A stretch of 64,000 bases of DNA from Dickeya fangzhongdai (GTDB taxonomy: Bacteria; Pseudomonadota; Gammaproteobacteria; Enterobacterales; Enterobacteriaceae). Numbering within the stretch: position 1 is the first letter of the stretch; each line of letters begins with the position of its first letter. The stretch is from positions 4,092,001 to 4,156,000 of the forward strand of contig NZ_CP025003.1 in assembly GCF_002812485.1 (NCBI RefSeq), in the 5' to 3' direction. The position numbers and the translations under genes were made by a program. Positions 1 to 9,600 of the stretch are shown here, in pieces. The notes below the pieces were generated by a model, which was not told the DNA's origin, did no database searches, and saw nothing but the letters and a program-made list of their open reading frames with translations.

Positions 1-61
1 ATTATGGGTGGATCAGATTCGGGGTCAGGGTCAATATTTGGGGTCAGGATCAGTCAGGGTC
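1..61. repeat. Short GGGGTCAGG direct repeats at the island edge
   Basis: Two copies of GGGGTCAGG lie at 21-29 and 40-48, with further GGTCAG/GTCAGG half copies around them. The repeated block stops abruptly where recognisable IS256-family transposase coding sequence starts (about 62). This looks like a junction between two mobile elements or a repeat remnant; the element it came from cannot be named because the window starts here. Confidence 0.35.
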
Positions 62-493
62 AACAGCCTGAAATACGTCTCGTGGAAGGATTACAAGGGC
101 GTCACCAGCGGGCTGAAAACGGTGTATCAGGCCCCAACCGAGGAGGCGGCGTTGATGACGCTGGACAAGTTCTCCGACATCTGGGGTGAGAAATACCCCC
201 AAATCAGCAAAAGCTGGCGTGCGCACTGGGAAAATCTCAATACATTCTTTGGCTACCCGCCGGATATCCGCAAGGCTATCTACACCACCAATGCCATCGA
301 GTCGCTGAACAGTGTGATTCGCCAGGCGATAAAGAAACGCAAAGTATTCCCAACGGATGACTCAGTGCGGAAAGTGATTTATCTGGCGATACAGTCGGCC
401 TCGAAAAAATGGAGTATGCCGACCCAGAACTGGCGGTTGGCGATGAGCCGTTTTATTATCGAGTTCGGTGACCGCCTGAGCGATCACCTTTAA
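62..493 (+). pseudogene. IS256-family transposase, C-terminal fragment
   Basis: This reading frame gives about 143 residues matching the C-terminal third of IS256-family (mutator-type) transposases: NSLKYVSWKDYK at the beginning, then the strongly conserved block YTTNAIESLNSVIRQ and the ending FIIEFGDRLSDHL. A complete enzyme has about 400 residues, so the N-terminal DNA-binding region and the first catalytic aspartates are missing. No start codon with a ribosome site fits; the upstream sequence is unrelated repeat. It is a dead remnant that marks the left edge of the phosphorothioation island and suggests the island, or its insertion, involved IS activity. Confidence 0.85.
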
Positions 494-504
494 TACGGTG
501 GCAA

Positions 505-528
505 TTACACAGAATTATGGACAGGCTC
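505..528. repeat. Probable right terminal inverted repeat of the IS256-type element
   Basis: Just after the transposase stop comes TTACACAGAATTATGGACAG followed by GCTC, which resembles the terminal repeats of enterobacterial IS256-family elements (reverse complement GAGCCTGTCC...). The left partner is not in the window. From here to the first island gene at 738 I see no convincing coding sequence. Confidence 0.5.
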
Positions 529-737
529 CTGTATCTCTTCCTCGTTGCCACCGATGGCAGTACGATGGACTTGCAACCATCTTTGAGCTGTTGTTCTATT
601 GGTTTTCATCGCTCGATGATTGGGCTTACAAGCAAGAGCCCCTACTCTTCGTGAGTAACATAGATGATCTTGCTACGACACATAACAAGAAGAATCCAGA
701 ACACTGCCGCCATCGATGATTCTTATTAGGGAACGAT

Positions 738-2642
738 ATGATCAGCTCATCACCACAAGACGATAACGATAGTGTTCCGCCCGCTAGTGCTTGGATTCGG
801 TTTTTACGTAGTTACGGTCCAACTTCAAGTAATCTCACGTCGTTCGATGAGAATGTTTCAAGTGCTTTGAGCCGGGCAAAAGTCAAGCCAATTTGCTTGT
901 CCACCCCCCTTCTAGATGACATGGTGCGGCACATCGAATCGAAGACCCCAGGGTCTATATTGATTGCCGGAACTGCTGGCGATGGTAAAACATACCACTG
1001 TCGTGCTTTGTGGGAGCACCTGGGTGGGGTTCCTAAGGCTTGGTCAGCCAAGGGTAACGTCAAAGAGCTACCTCTTTCCGATGGGCGTTTGGCGGTCTTC
1101 ATCAAGGACCTTTCTGAGTTCAATGGAGAGGAGAGCGACCTTCCGTTGCAGCGCCTAGAAAGATCGGTACTTGAAGGCGATGACACAGAAGTCGTTATCC
1201 TTGCCGCAAATCATGGCCAGATTCTTGATCGTCTCCGCGATTTGGGCAGACGGCAAGCTCGCTTTCATCCACTTCGTAAACCGCTACAAGCATGCTTCTT
1301 ACAGGCCGGTCCAGCTCCTGCGCGCCTGGCAGTATTCGACCTCAGTCGCTCAATCGGCCGCAAAACACTAGATGAGGTAGCAAGTGTAGTTGCAGGACAT
1401 CCTGAGTGGGAAAACTGTAAGCGCTGCGCTCTCCAAACTGATGGCAAAATCTGTCCCATTGACGAGAATCGTCGCAGGCTTTTGGGGGATTCTGATCATG
1501 GCCTGCTTTCTCGTCGCTTAGGAGATTTGATAGAAATTTCTCGACTCAATGGGGTGCACCTACCCATGCGTGACTTGCTCGCGCTTTGCTCCAACATGGT
1601 TCTCGGTTGCTCAGACTCCAAGCTGGCAAGGGAGAACCTGATGACATGTGAAGATGTTGCGAAGATCCAGGATGCCGGCGATCTCGGCAAAGCTAGCATC
1701 TATGCTAATGCCTTCGGCGCCAATTTACCCAAGCGCAGGGCATCCTACCGTCCTATTTTCAAAGCAATGTCCAGCTTTGGTGTGGGTGATGAGTCCACCA
1801 ATACTACTGATGGGCTGCTGGTTTATGGCAAGGATGACTTGCGCCTTCAACACGACTTCGCTCGCCTCGTTGCGAGCGATCCTATTTACGGGGCTACGCC
1901 CACCTTTGAGGCAGCCCAAGATGCCTATTTAGAGGGCTATGAGGGCAGCCGCTTGGAAGGAGGAGCCGCAGAGTTTCTCTCGAGGCTTGAAGATCAGCGA
2001 CGTAGATTGTTCTTTACACTTCCGGATGGGGAGGTTGGCTATCCAAATTGGTCGATGAGCGCTTTCCGCTTTGCTGGCGATTATTTAGATATCATCGAGG
2101 CACTGAAGGCGAAGAGATCTGTCAGTGAAACAGTTCGTGGACGTATCGCCAAGGGACTTAACAGAGTATTGACAGGGCTTCTTCTTGAAAACGTAGATCG
2201 CCTATTCATAACCAGCTCGGGTGGCTTTACTCAAAGTCGAGTGAGTGTGCTTTGTGACCATGAGACGCTCTCTCGTAGGCAAGGTGGTATCGGTATGGCC
2301 ATTAGGTTTGTCGAAGAAACTGGTCGCCCTCGACTCGATGTTTCGCTCGCTGTTGGCGTGGGTAATTCGGTTGTCTTCGACTTAACTCCTATTCGCCATG
2401 AGTTCCTTTCTCGCGTAGCCGAAGGCGCTTTACCTGCTAGCTTCTCTAACGAATGCCTTGAGGACCTGCTGGCCTTCAAGGCAAGGCTTTTGCGTAAGGC
2501 TGAAGACGTCAGGAAGGATGGTATGGTCGGTGATGATGACGAGATAGTTGATGAGTCCTCTGCACTGACGCTTAATTTTATCGAGATTGAGCTTGGTGGT
2601 AGTGGTTTTTCTCGCACTGTGACAGTGAGGGCCCCGGAATGA
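738..2642 (+). CDS. sspF: SspF-like P-loop NTPase of the phosphorothioate restriction module
   Basis: Protein of 634 aa, first gene of the plus-strand operon; the start is supported by AGGGA five bases upstream of ATG. A Walker A motif GTAGDGKT is at residues 78-85, near the N-terminus. A cysteine cluster (CKRC ... CP) near residues 224-239 could bind metal. The remainder has no motif I can name. Its place as first of three overlapping genes whose third is a very large FtsK/HerA-like ATPase, with sspBCD opposite, matches the SspFGH cassette (a DndFGH analogue) known to act with SspABCD. In that family the F protein is a small ATPase subunit of the effector complex. Identity as SspF rests on size, P-loop and gene order; the label DndF-like is the alternative. 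Confidence 0.7.
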   Translation: MISSSPQDDNDSVPPASAWIRFLRSYGPTSSNLTSFDENVSSALSRAKVKPICLSTPLLDDMVRHIESKTPGSILIAGTAGDGKTYHCRALWEHLGGVPKAWSAKGNVKELPLSDGRLAVFIKDLSEFNGEESDLPLQRLERSVLEGDDTEVVILAANHGQILDRLRDLGRRQARFHPLRKPLQACFLQAGPAPARLAVFDLSRSIGRKTLDEVASVVAGHPEWENCKRCALQTDGKICPIDENRRRLLGDSDHGLLSRRLGDLIEISRLNGVHLPMRDLLALCSNMVLGCSDSKLARENLMTCEDVAKIQDAGDLGKASIYANAFGANLPKRRASYRPIFKAMSSFGVGDESTNTTDGLLVYGKDDLRLQHDFARLVASDPIYGATPTFEAAQDAYLEGYEGSRLEGGAAEFLSRLEDQRRRLFFTLPDGEVGYPNWSMSAFRFAGDYLDIIEALKAKRSVSETVRGRIAKGLNRVLTGLLLENVDRLFITSSGGFTQSRVSVLCDHETLSRRQGGIGMAIRFVEETGRPRLDVSLAVGVGNSVVFDLTPIRHEFLSRVAEGALPASFSNECLEDLLAFKARLLRKAEDVRKDGMVGDDDEIVDESSALTLNFIEIELGGSGFSRTVTVRAPE

Positions 2643-4192
2643 GCACAATCATTAAGAGGCCAGAAATCAAAAGTGTTGATTTTTGCGTCGATGAAAACAT
2701 TTGGGGGCATCGTCTATATGATGAGCAGCTTCCGCACCTGACCGTTCTAGAGTTTCTGGGGGTACTTGGCTCTAACTTGGATCGGCCGCTCAGGCCATAT
2801 CACGAGCAAGGTGGCCCTGTCATGTTTAAGCCGCAGCGGCAAATCCGTTTGCGCGGGCTGTTGTTCAACAATCCCTACGTTGCATCAATTGCGGAAAGTG
2901 CCGTGTCAGACGAGGAGAAGTGGAGGCAGTGGCTAGAGCGCTTCCAACTAGGTGCAACGGGCAATGGCGATGAGGACATGACATACTTGCGCCGGTCGTT
3001 TACCTGCTTTGACGACTTCGCCAAGGCTATCGAACTCCTGCGTTCTTCGTCGTTCGAATCACGCAGCAACAAACGCTGGAGTTCGAAATTCGCCTTCCCC
3101 TTTGGCCCCGATGCCCTATACGAAGATCTGAATATCAATGCTCGTGGAGGAATGAGCAATGATCGCCGTTTCTTTGCACGCACAGGAGAACTGCTCTATC
3201 TCATGCTCTCGCGAGCCAAGCGAGGTGCGGAACTTGGCGACATTCTGGTCAAGGGTTTATTCGATCATGAGGCACCGATGAATCGGCTAGCCAGGGCTCT
3301 GCAAGGTGCGCCGCAGCACGCCGATGAGCCACGGAAATCTGGCTATCTTCCAGAGACCTCGAATGCCCGTTTCGACCAAATCTGCGAGGATTGGCTGTCG
3401 ATCCTAGCTAAAGATATGCCGATCTATGATGCATTGGAGCACTTAATCGCGCTCACAGGCCTGAACATGCTGCTCTACTTCCTGGAGCGGGCTAAGCGGG
3501 TCGCAGGCGATGACGAACCGGTGGAGTTCGTTTGTGAAATTGTATCCAAGGAGCGCACCAAGATTCGAGCACTCTCTGGTGATAGCTATCAAACTAATCA
3601 AGGGTTGTCAGCAAAGGCGGTGAGAGCTCATGTTGAGTCGCTCCGGATGGAAGCTGGTTGGATTGCCGCTGCTGACACAGAGTTCCCCGAATCCGAGCGA
3701 GTGAAGCTCATGCGTGAGCGCTTCCAATGGCCACCGACGGATAGTCGGGACGATGACGACTACACAAACAGCAGCCCGGATGAATTGATTACAAAATTAA
3801 CCAACAACGCCTTGGCTCGCCATGAACAGCATGTCGGCAAGATTCATGCGTCATGGTCTCGCGCGATCGGGCTTAGCTCCCGCAGGCTTTCGAGGCGCAC
3901 TCGCTATGCGCCTAACGACAAGCTGCTCAAGTCGATCGTAGTTGCCATCGTGGATGATCGGATGCAGTTTGACGAGTTCCTTGCTGAAGCCCAGCGCAGG
4001 TATGGCTTAGTGCTTGGAGACACCGAAGGCACTCGCTTGGTCGAAGCAAAATTGGTCGACCAAGAAGAGCTCAGCAGTAACCAAGATAACTTGGAAGCGC
4101 GACTTGTCGGATTAGGCCTGGTCCGTAGGCTCTCCGACTCTTGCTCGTTTGTAGAAAACCCGTTTGCGTTTCAAGGGGAAGTCGCATGCTGA
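2639..4192 (+). CDS. sspG: SspG-like subunit of the phosphorothioate restriction module
   Basis: Protein of 517 aa that overlaps the previous stop in an ATGA arrangement, so translation is probably coupled. I see no nucleotide-binding loop, signal peptide or membrane segment; the protein is charged and mostly helical. The middle gene of Dnd/Ssp FGH cassettes is typically a 400-550 aa protein with no recognisable enzyme motif, which fits. Its function in the complex is not readable from sequence; it probably bridges the small ATPase and the large translocase-like subunit. The name follows from position between the sspF-like and sspH-like genes. Confidence 0.65.
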   Translation: MSTIIKRPEIKSVDFCVDENIWGHRLYDEQLPHLTVLEFLGVLGSNLDRPLRPYHEQGGPVMFKPQRQIRLRGLLFNNPYVASIAESAVSDEEKWRQWLERFQLGATGNGDEDMTYLRRSFTCFDDFAKAIELLRSSSFESRSNKRWSSKFAFPFGPDALYEDLNINARGGMSNDRRFFARTGELLYLMLSRAKRGAELGDILVKGLFDHEAPMNRLARALQGAPQHADEPRKSGYLPETSNARFDQICEDWLSILAKDMPIYDALEHLIALTGLNMLLYFLERAKRVAGDDEPVEFVCEIVSKERTKIRALSGDSYQTNQGLSAKAVRAHVESLRMEAGWIAAADTEFPESERVKLMRERFQWPPTDSRDDDDYTNSSPDELITKLTNNALARHEQHVGKIHASWSRAIGLSSRRLSRRTRYAPNDKLLKSIVVAIVDDRMQFDEFLAEAQRRYGLVLGDTEGTRLVEAKLVDQEELSSNQDNLEARLVGLGLVRRLSDSCSFVENPFAFQGEVAC

Positions 4193-7100
4193 CGAATCGC
4201 ATTATTGGCCGCGTCGGCGCGAACATCCTCGCTCAACGCATATCTAATCATGGTCAGACTGGTGAATTGGCGGCTCTATTCAGGCTCGACAAGCTTTCAG
4301 CAAACCAAATTGCGGCAGTAGCGCAAGCTATCCTTGCTAACCCAGATCTGCGAGCCAAAGTGGATTTGATGATCCCTGAGGCTTTGGTTGAAGGACAAGG
4401 CTTACCCCCAGAAATCCTGATTCCGCATAACGCGGGCTACGTCCGCAATAACCCCACGACAGCTAAGGCAGCGATCCTTACGGCTAATGGCAACGAGCAC
4501 AACCTCGCCGATACTTTAGGTCACGTCATGGCCCTTGGCGCTAAAGAGATGCGTGCTGATCCTGAGTCGTGGGTTGAGGCAACACTCCACTCAGGTGGCA
4601 TTGCTCCAGTGTCTGGCGACAGAGCGGTGTTTCAAGCAGCTCTTGGCGGATTACTCGCCACCTCAGAACTCTCGCTAGTGCAGCTGGGTGAGTTTTGTGC
4701 CGCTATTGTTGAGGCATCTACTCTGCGCGGGCTGCCTATCCGAGATGCTATTGGTTTTGCTTTGCCTTGTGCGGGATTGCCTAGGGACAGCTCCTATTTC
4801 TCGAGTGCCAAGATTTTTGTGGCGTTACGCAAACCATGGCACAAGGCTTTCACCAATCTCTTTGCTCAGCGTGCGCCGCTGCTCAAAAAGCTCCGCCCAA
4901 ACGGCCAGCCTCTCGACTCGGAAGAGATATCTGAGCGTATAGAAGCAAATGCAGCAGAAATTTCGGACGCGGCCCGCCAAGCGCTCGAAGCCTTCGCTGC
5001 CGCTCCTGCTGGAGATCAAGAAGCATCTGATGCTCTCGCCCACTTTGAGTGGGAGAGTGATGGTGTATATCTGGCCTTCGATAAACCCAAGGAAAAGCAA
5101 CTGGGTTTAGCCGTATCGACGATTCACTTCTTCGACCATGAGTGCGACCAAGAGAGCTCGCTCGATGACGAGGGGCGCAAGCTTCTGGAGGAGTTACATA
5201 GCCGTGAGCGACGATCCGAGTTTACTGAAGAAGATGAAGCATTTTTCGTTAAGCAGCGACGGCTATTAGAGCAAGACCCCAAACTTTGCTCGCGTTGGGA
5301 GAAAGCCCTCTACGGTAAGCCCATTGACTGCAATGATTTCTTAGAAGGGTTTACACGGGTAGTTCACAGCCTGCATGCCGGTCTTCGAGACCCTCAAGGA
5401 GAACGAATCCTGCGCTTCACTGTGAACAAGGGGCGAACGGAGTGGCGAGAGCGATTCAATTATGACGCTGGCTGTTTCTTTTCTGCAATGTATCGCGGTT
5501 TGAAAGAGCTTATGGGAGCAAAGGTTGACTGGAAGGTCACTCGCATGACTACGGCAAACCTACCAGACCCCTTGTTTGACTTCGAGCGATACTTCTCGAA
5601 AGAAAAAGAACTCGCCACTAGCCGCAATAAAAAACTCAAGGCTCAAGGCTCGCTTTCCAGAACTGCGATGCAAATAAAGTTTGATGTAGAGCTGCTAGGC
5701 GTTACTGGCGGCATTGAAACAAAACTAGCGAAGACCCAGCTCCTTTGGAGCTATAAACCCACGTATATCGGTTTGTCGATGGTCGCCGATATGAAACGTC
5801 TATTAGAGAAGGGCGCAGTTGGTTGCACGGAGGTACCCCGGCGCCTAGTCAGCAAAAAAGGGGGGGTACAAAGCGTCTCGTTACTTGATACCGGAACTTT
5901 GGAAGCGACATATTCGGCTGATGCAGGCTCGTTAGTTCCGGCGACTAGCAGGCTCCGGAGCTTGTGCCAAGAGATAAAGAATCGGATCAAGGAGCTCGCT
6001 CAGGAAGGCCGACTGACTCAAGACCAGCATAACGAAGTAAAAGCCTCGTGGGATACGTTCGAGCAAGATTACATCAGCGCTATGGAAGGCTTCCTCAAGA
6101 CAGGGTTGCATGGTGATGCCGTTATGCGTCAGGCCGAGTCTTTTGCCTCGCTTCTGAATACCCTGATGGCGCATGCTCGTGGTGACGTTTGTCGTTCACG
6201 ATTGGTGTCCGAAGTACTATCAATAGGCACGGCTCGCATTGTTGGCGACAATCCAGCAATAATTATTCCGCCGTGGCATCCAGAACGCATGAAGGCTCTA
6301 GCGGTGAAGACTCGACGCGTTGCCGGTTTCGCAAGCCATTTGCTATCGAGCAGCAGCATACTTTATGGCGATCGCGAGATCTTTATGCGGGAGCTCTCTG
6401 ATGAGATTGCCCATCCGTTCTATCCGGAGATCGCGGTCCTCAATCGGGATGGTGCTATGATGCTGGTTTCAGCGAGCAGCACGGTTAACGGTTACAGCTT
6501 ATTGGAGTCTCCTACTCATGGAGCTAAGGAAGCTATGACCGATGTCGATCCGACAGCCGCTGCCAAACAAGCGCGAGAGCTTTTGGAGCGTTATGTCGGG
6601 TTGCAACCCCATGAGGCAAACAATCTTAGCGTTGTACTCTACAATGCCGATGCTGCAGAGTTACCTCTCGCCACAGTTCGAGAACTTTCCTCTATTCAAG
6701 AGGATGGCAAGCTTCAATGCAGCGTTTCAGTGCGCCACTCAGATCCAAGTAAGTTACGACGAATTTATGGTGAGCTGGTCAATAAGGCTGGAGACGATCC
6801 TGATCTGCCAGTGGTCAGCGAGACTAGCGACAATTTCATGTCGAAGCTGCGGATTTCAGTAACGCCCCTCTCGGCTACCCCAGGTGAAAGTGCGCAAGGA
6901 TTCAAGGCCTTTGATGTCGCCTTCCTGCATGACGTAGTTGCACGCGCAGCACAGACAGAGTGGCTCCCTGTTCCATGGACAAATGATCGGCCCAACGTAG
7001 AGCATGCTCCTTCGCGCTGGTCATATCGAAGCGCATCGGGCGAGAATGAGCTGAAGTCAACTACATTCCTGGCTTGCCCATGGCAAACAGCAACAGGCTG

Positions 7101-9585
7101 GGCATATGTGTCAGCTGTCGCTGCCGTTTGCCGTCAAACTGACGCTCTGCCGGAGGAGCGATTCCTACCTGCACGCCGTATTTCTCTGCAAAGTCCTGAT
7201 CTAGCGTCAATGATCAAGGATGCACATGAGTTGGCTGAATGGGTGGCCACCTATGATGAGCTTCTCGACAAACGCCAGCTCCAGCACAACAACATTACAG
7301 TGGTGCGCTATCGTCGGGGTTCGACCAACGGCCGCAATATGATTGTCAGCTCCACTTCAGAACTGCGATTGTTGGACGTGCTCGTCCGCAGGCGATTGCA
7401 AGAGTTGAATCTCCAGCTTCAGCCAGCAGAGATCCAATCTGTTGCCGACAAAGCTAAGCGTGATGCGCTTTCAATCTCCGGTGATATCGTGCTTCGTGCC
7501 GCCAAGCGAGGCGTTTCCGCAGGAGAGATGATAGGTTTGGTGCTTAGCCGTTATTTACTTGCGGAAGAGTTCAAAGCAGCAGACGGACGGAGCTTGACCG
7601 CCTATTTCCTGCTCGACGATTATGCAAGCTGGCTATCACAGCCGGAGAGCCGCATAGCGGATATTTTGGCTCTCAACGTCGAGGAATACGATGATACCGT
7701 TCGTGTCGGTATTTCTATCGTTGAGTCTAAATATGTTGGAGTCGACGGACTGGCCAATGCACGCCGTGGTTCCAAAGACCAACTCTTAGCAACATTAGGT
7801 ATATTTCGTGAGGCGCTTTTTGGTGATCCTGGCCGCCTTGATCGGGACGTTTGGTTGGCACGTTTGGCTGATATGCTGATCGATGCTGATGTCCCACCCG
7901 GTATGAGCGGCTTGATGGAGCGAGCCCGTGCCAAGTTACGAGAGGGCAATGTGGAAATCTCTCTACGAGGTTACTCGCACGTCTATATCCACAATTCGGA
8001 TGCTGGTTTGGTCTCGGCGTCTGATCAAGAGCTGTTGGATGACACCGAAGGTGTAAAGGCTTGGCAAGAAGTCTTCGACAGGCCGGATTTGCGAAAACTC
8101 GTCGAAACTTATGCCAAAGGCGTAGGTGCCCACGAAGCCCGGGCAAGTCTTGGTGCTCAACAGCCTTGGAGTGGACACACTTTCAAAAAGCCCGCACCAC
8201 GAGTGCAATGGTTGGCCAAGCTGGATCAGCTAACCTGTGAACAAGCCCAAACCCCTGATGAAGAGTCTTCCGACATTGATGTTGTGGCTACCGATCAGAT
8301 CCACACGGTGGCAACGCCGTCAGTTGTTTTGGTGGAACCGACACAACTCTCTCCAACCGACACCGTGTCGCCCTCTAGGGAGGTTGCAGCAACCGTCACC
8401 AACTTGGGCTCAGCACTATCCAAACTGGTAGCATCTAAGTTTGCAGGTAATGCGCAAGTTGACGCCGAGAGGGATGAGTGGGCCAAAGATGTCACCCAGA
8501 AGCTTAAAGCAGCGCTCAACAGTTATGGGCTGCAGGCCGCTGTCCTTGGCACACGCTTAACTCCCAACGGTTGCCTTGTTCGCCTAGCCGGTTCTGATCG
8601 ACTTCGCGTCGAAGACATCGAGAATAAACGTACACAGCTTTTGACCACCCATGCGATCAGCCTTGTCACTGTTCAACCCAAACCAGGAGAAATTGTGGTG
8701 ACGGTCGCTGGCGCCAAACGGCAAGCGGTGTCACTTTGGGAGCTTTGGTCACGTCGAGAGCCCAATAGAAATATTGCAGGTATCAACACCTCATTTCTTC
8801 TCGGGTTACAAGAGATAAACGGTGCACTGCTCTATCTGAACTTAGGGTCGGAGTTTGGTGGCCTTTCATCGCATGAACCGCACTCCCTAGTGGCGGGAGC
8901 AACGGGTAGTGGTAAGTCAGTGCTTATCCAGGCGCTGCTATTGGATATTGCCGCGACCAACCCGAAGGATCTCGCACAAATCATCTTGATTGACCCGAAG
9001 ATGGGTGTGGATTATGCGCCGTTGGCCGATTTGCCACATATGCGTGATGAGATTGTTACCACCAAGGAGAAGGCCGCCGAGGTGCTAGACGCTCTAGTAG
9101 AAGAGATGGAAGAGCGCTACCGCGCTTTCGCAAGAATCAGAGCGCGGGACTTACCCTCCTACAATTCAAAGGCTTCGGTCGAAGAGCGGCTTCCAATGAT
9201 CTTCTTGGTTCATGACGAGTTTGCCGACTGGATGCTTGACGACGCCTACAAAGCGGCAGTTGGAGCAGCGGTACAACGATTGGGCGTGAAGGCCCGCGCA
9301 GCAGGTATTCACTTAATCTTCGCGGCTCAGCGCCCTGACAAGGATGTAATGCCAATGCAACTTCGTGAAAACTTAGGCAATCGATTGATTTTGAAGGTAT
9401 CCAGCGAGGCGACATCAAAGATAGCGCTCGACAGACCTGGAGCGGAATTACTTCTGGGTCGTGGCCATCTGGCTGCCAAGCTCAACGGTGAACAGGGGCT
9501 GGTCTTCGCGCAAGCGCCATTCCTTTCCGACCTAGACATCGAAGCGGCAGTGGCAGCCATCAGAATAGATAACTCAAATCAGTAA
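4186..9585 (+). CDS. sspH: SspH-like giant FtsK/HerA-family ATPase of the restriction module
   Basis: The best start is ATG 4186, preceded by AAGGGGA at good spacing and overlapping the sspG stop; it gives 1799 aa. The C-terminal 350 residues form an FtsK/HerA-type motor: Walker A GATGSGKS at residues 1571-1578, then Walker B MIFLVHDEFADW and a C-terminal arginine-containing stretch FAAQRPDKD typical of DNA pumps. The 1500-residue N-terminal part has no motif I recognise. DndH and SspH are proteins of this size with this C-terminal motor, and are thought to travel along or scan DNA for the restriction complex. It is followed 15 bp later by sspE in the same operon. Confidence 0.72.
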   Translation: MLTNRIIGRVGANILAQRISNHGQTGELAALFRLDKLSANQIAAVAQAILANPDLRAKVDLMIPEALVEGQGLPPEILIPHNAGYVRNNPTTAKAAILTANGNEHNLADTLGHVMALGAKEMRADPESWVEATLHSGGIAPVSGDRAVFQAALGGLLATSELSLVQLGEFCAAIVEASTLRGLPIRDAIGFALPCAGLPRDSSYFSSAKIFVALRKPWHKAFTNLFAQRAPLLKKLRPNGQPLDSEEISERIEANAAEISDAARQALEAFAAAPAGDQEASDALAHFEWESDGVYLAFDKPKEKQLGLAVSTIHFFDHECDQESSLDDEGRKLLEELHSRERRSEFTEEDEAFFVKQRRLLEQDPKLCSRWEKALYGKPIDCNDFLEGFTRVVHSLHAGLRDPQGERILRFTVNKGRTEWRERFNYDAGCFFSAMYRGLKELMGAKVDWKVTRMTTANLPDPLFDFERYFSKEKELATSRNKKLKAQGSLSRTAMQIKFDVELLGVTGGIETKLAKTQLLWSYKPTYIGLSMVADMKRLLEKGAVGCTEVPRRLVSKKGGVQSVSLLDTGTLEATYSADAGSLVPATSRLRSLCQEIKNRIKELAQEGRLTQDQHNEVKASWDTFEQDYISAMEGFLKTGLHGDAVMRQAESFASLLNTLMAHARGDVCRSRLVSEVLSIGTARIVGDNPAIIIPPWHPERMKALAVKTRRVAGFASHLLSSSSILYGDREIFMRELSDEIAHPFYPEIAVLNRDGAMMLVSASSTVNGYSLLESPTHGAKEAMTDVDPTAAAKQARELLERYVGLQPHEANNLSVVLYNADAAELPLATVRELSSIQEDGKLQCSVSVRHSDPSKLRRIYGELVNKAGDDPDLPVVSETSDNFMSKLRISVTPLSATPGESAQGFKAFDVAFLHDVVARAAQTEWLPVPWTNDRPNVEHAPSRWSYRSASGENELKSTTFLACPWQTATGWAYVSAVAAVCRQTDALPEERFLPARRISLQSPDLASMIKDAHELAEWVATYDELLDKRQLQHNNITVVRYRRGSTNGRNMIVSSTSELRLLDVLVRRRLQELNLQLQPAEIQSVADKAKRDALSISGDIVLRAAKRGVSAGEMIGLVLSRYLLAEEFKAADGRSLTAYFLLDDYASWLSQPESRIADILALNVEEYDDTVRVGISIVESKYVGVDGLANARRGSKDQLLATLGIFREALFGDPGRLDRDVWLARLADMLIDADVPPGMSGLMERARAKLREGNVEISLRGYSHVYIHNSDAGLVSASDQELLDDTEGVKAWQEVFDRPDLRKLVETYAKGVGAHEARASLGAQQPWSGHTFKKPAPRVQWLAKLDQLTCEQAQTPDEESSDIDVVATDQIHTVATPSVVLVEPTQLSPTDTVSPSREVAATVTNLGSALSKLVASKFAGNAQVDAERDEWAKDVTQKLKAALNSYGLQAAVLGTRLTPNGCLVRLAGSDRLRVEDIENKRTQLLTTHAISLVTVQPKPGEIVVTVAGAKRQAVSLWELWSRREPNRNIAGINTSFLLGLQEINGALLYLNLGSEFGGLSSHEPHSLVAGATGSGKSVLIQALLLDIAATNPKDLAQIILIDPKMGVDYAPLADLPHMRDEIVTTKEKAAEVLDALVEEMEERYRAFARIRARDLPSYNSKASVEERLPMIFLVHDEFADWMLDDAYKAAVGAAVQRLGVKARAAGIHLIFAAQRPDKDVMPMQLRENLGNRLILKVSSEATSKIALDRPGAELLLGRGHLAAKLNGEQGLVFAQAPFLSDLDIEAAVAAIRIDNSNQ

Positions 9586-9600
9586 TTTACGGAGATCCTT

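Noticed and set aside
498-719. A 73-codon frame after the IS256 fragment
   Set aside because: Its start lies in the IS terminal repeat; it has no ribosome site and no protein-like features.
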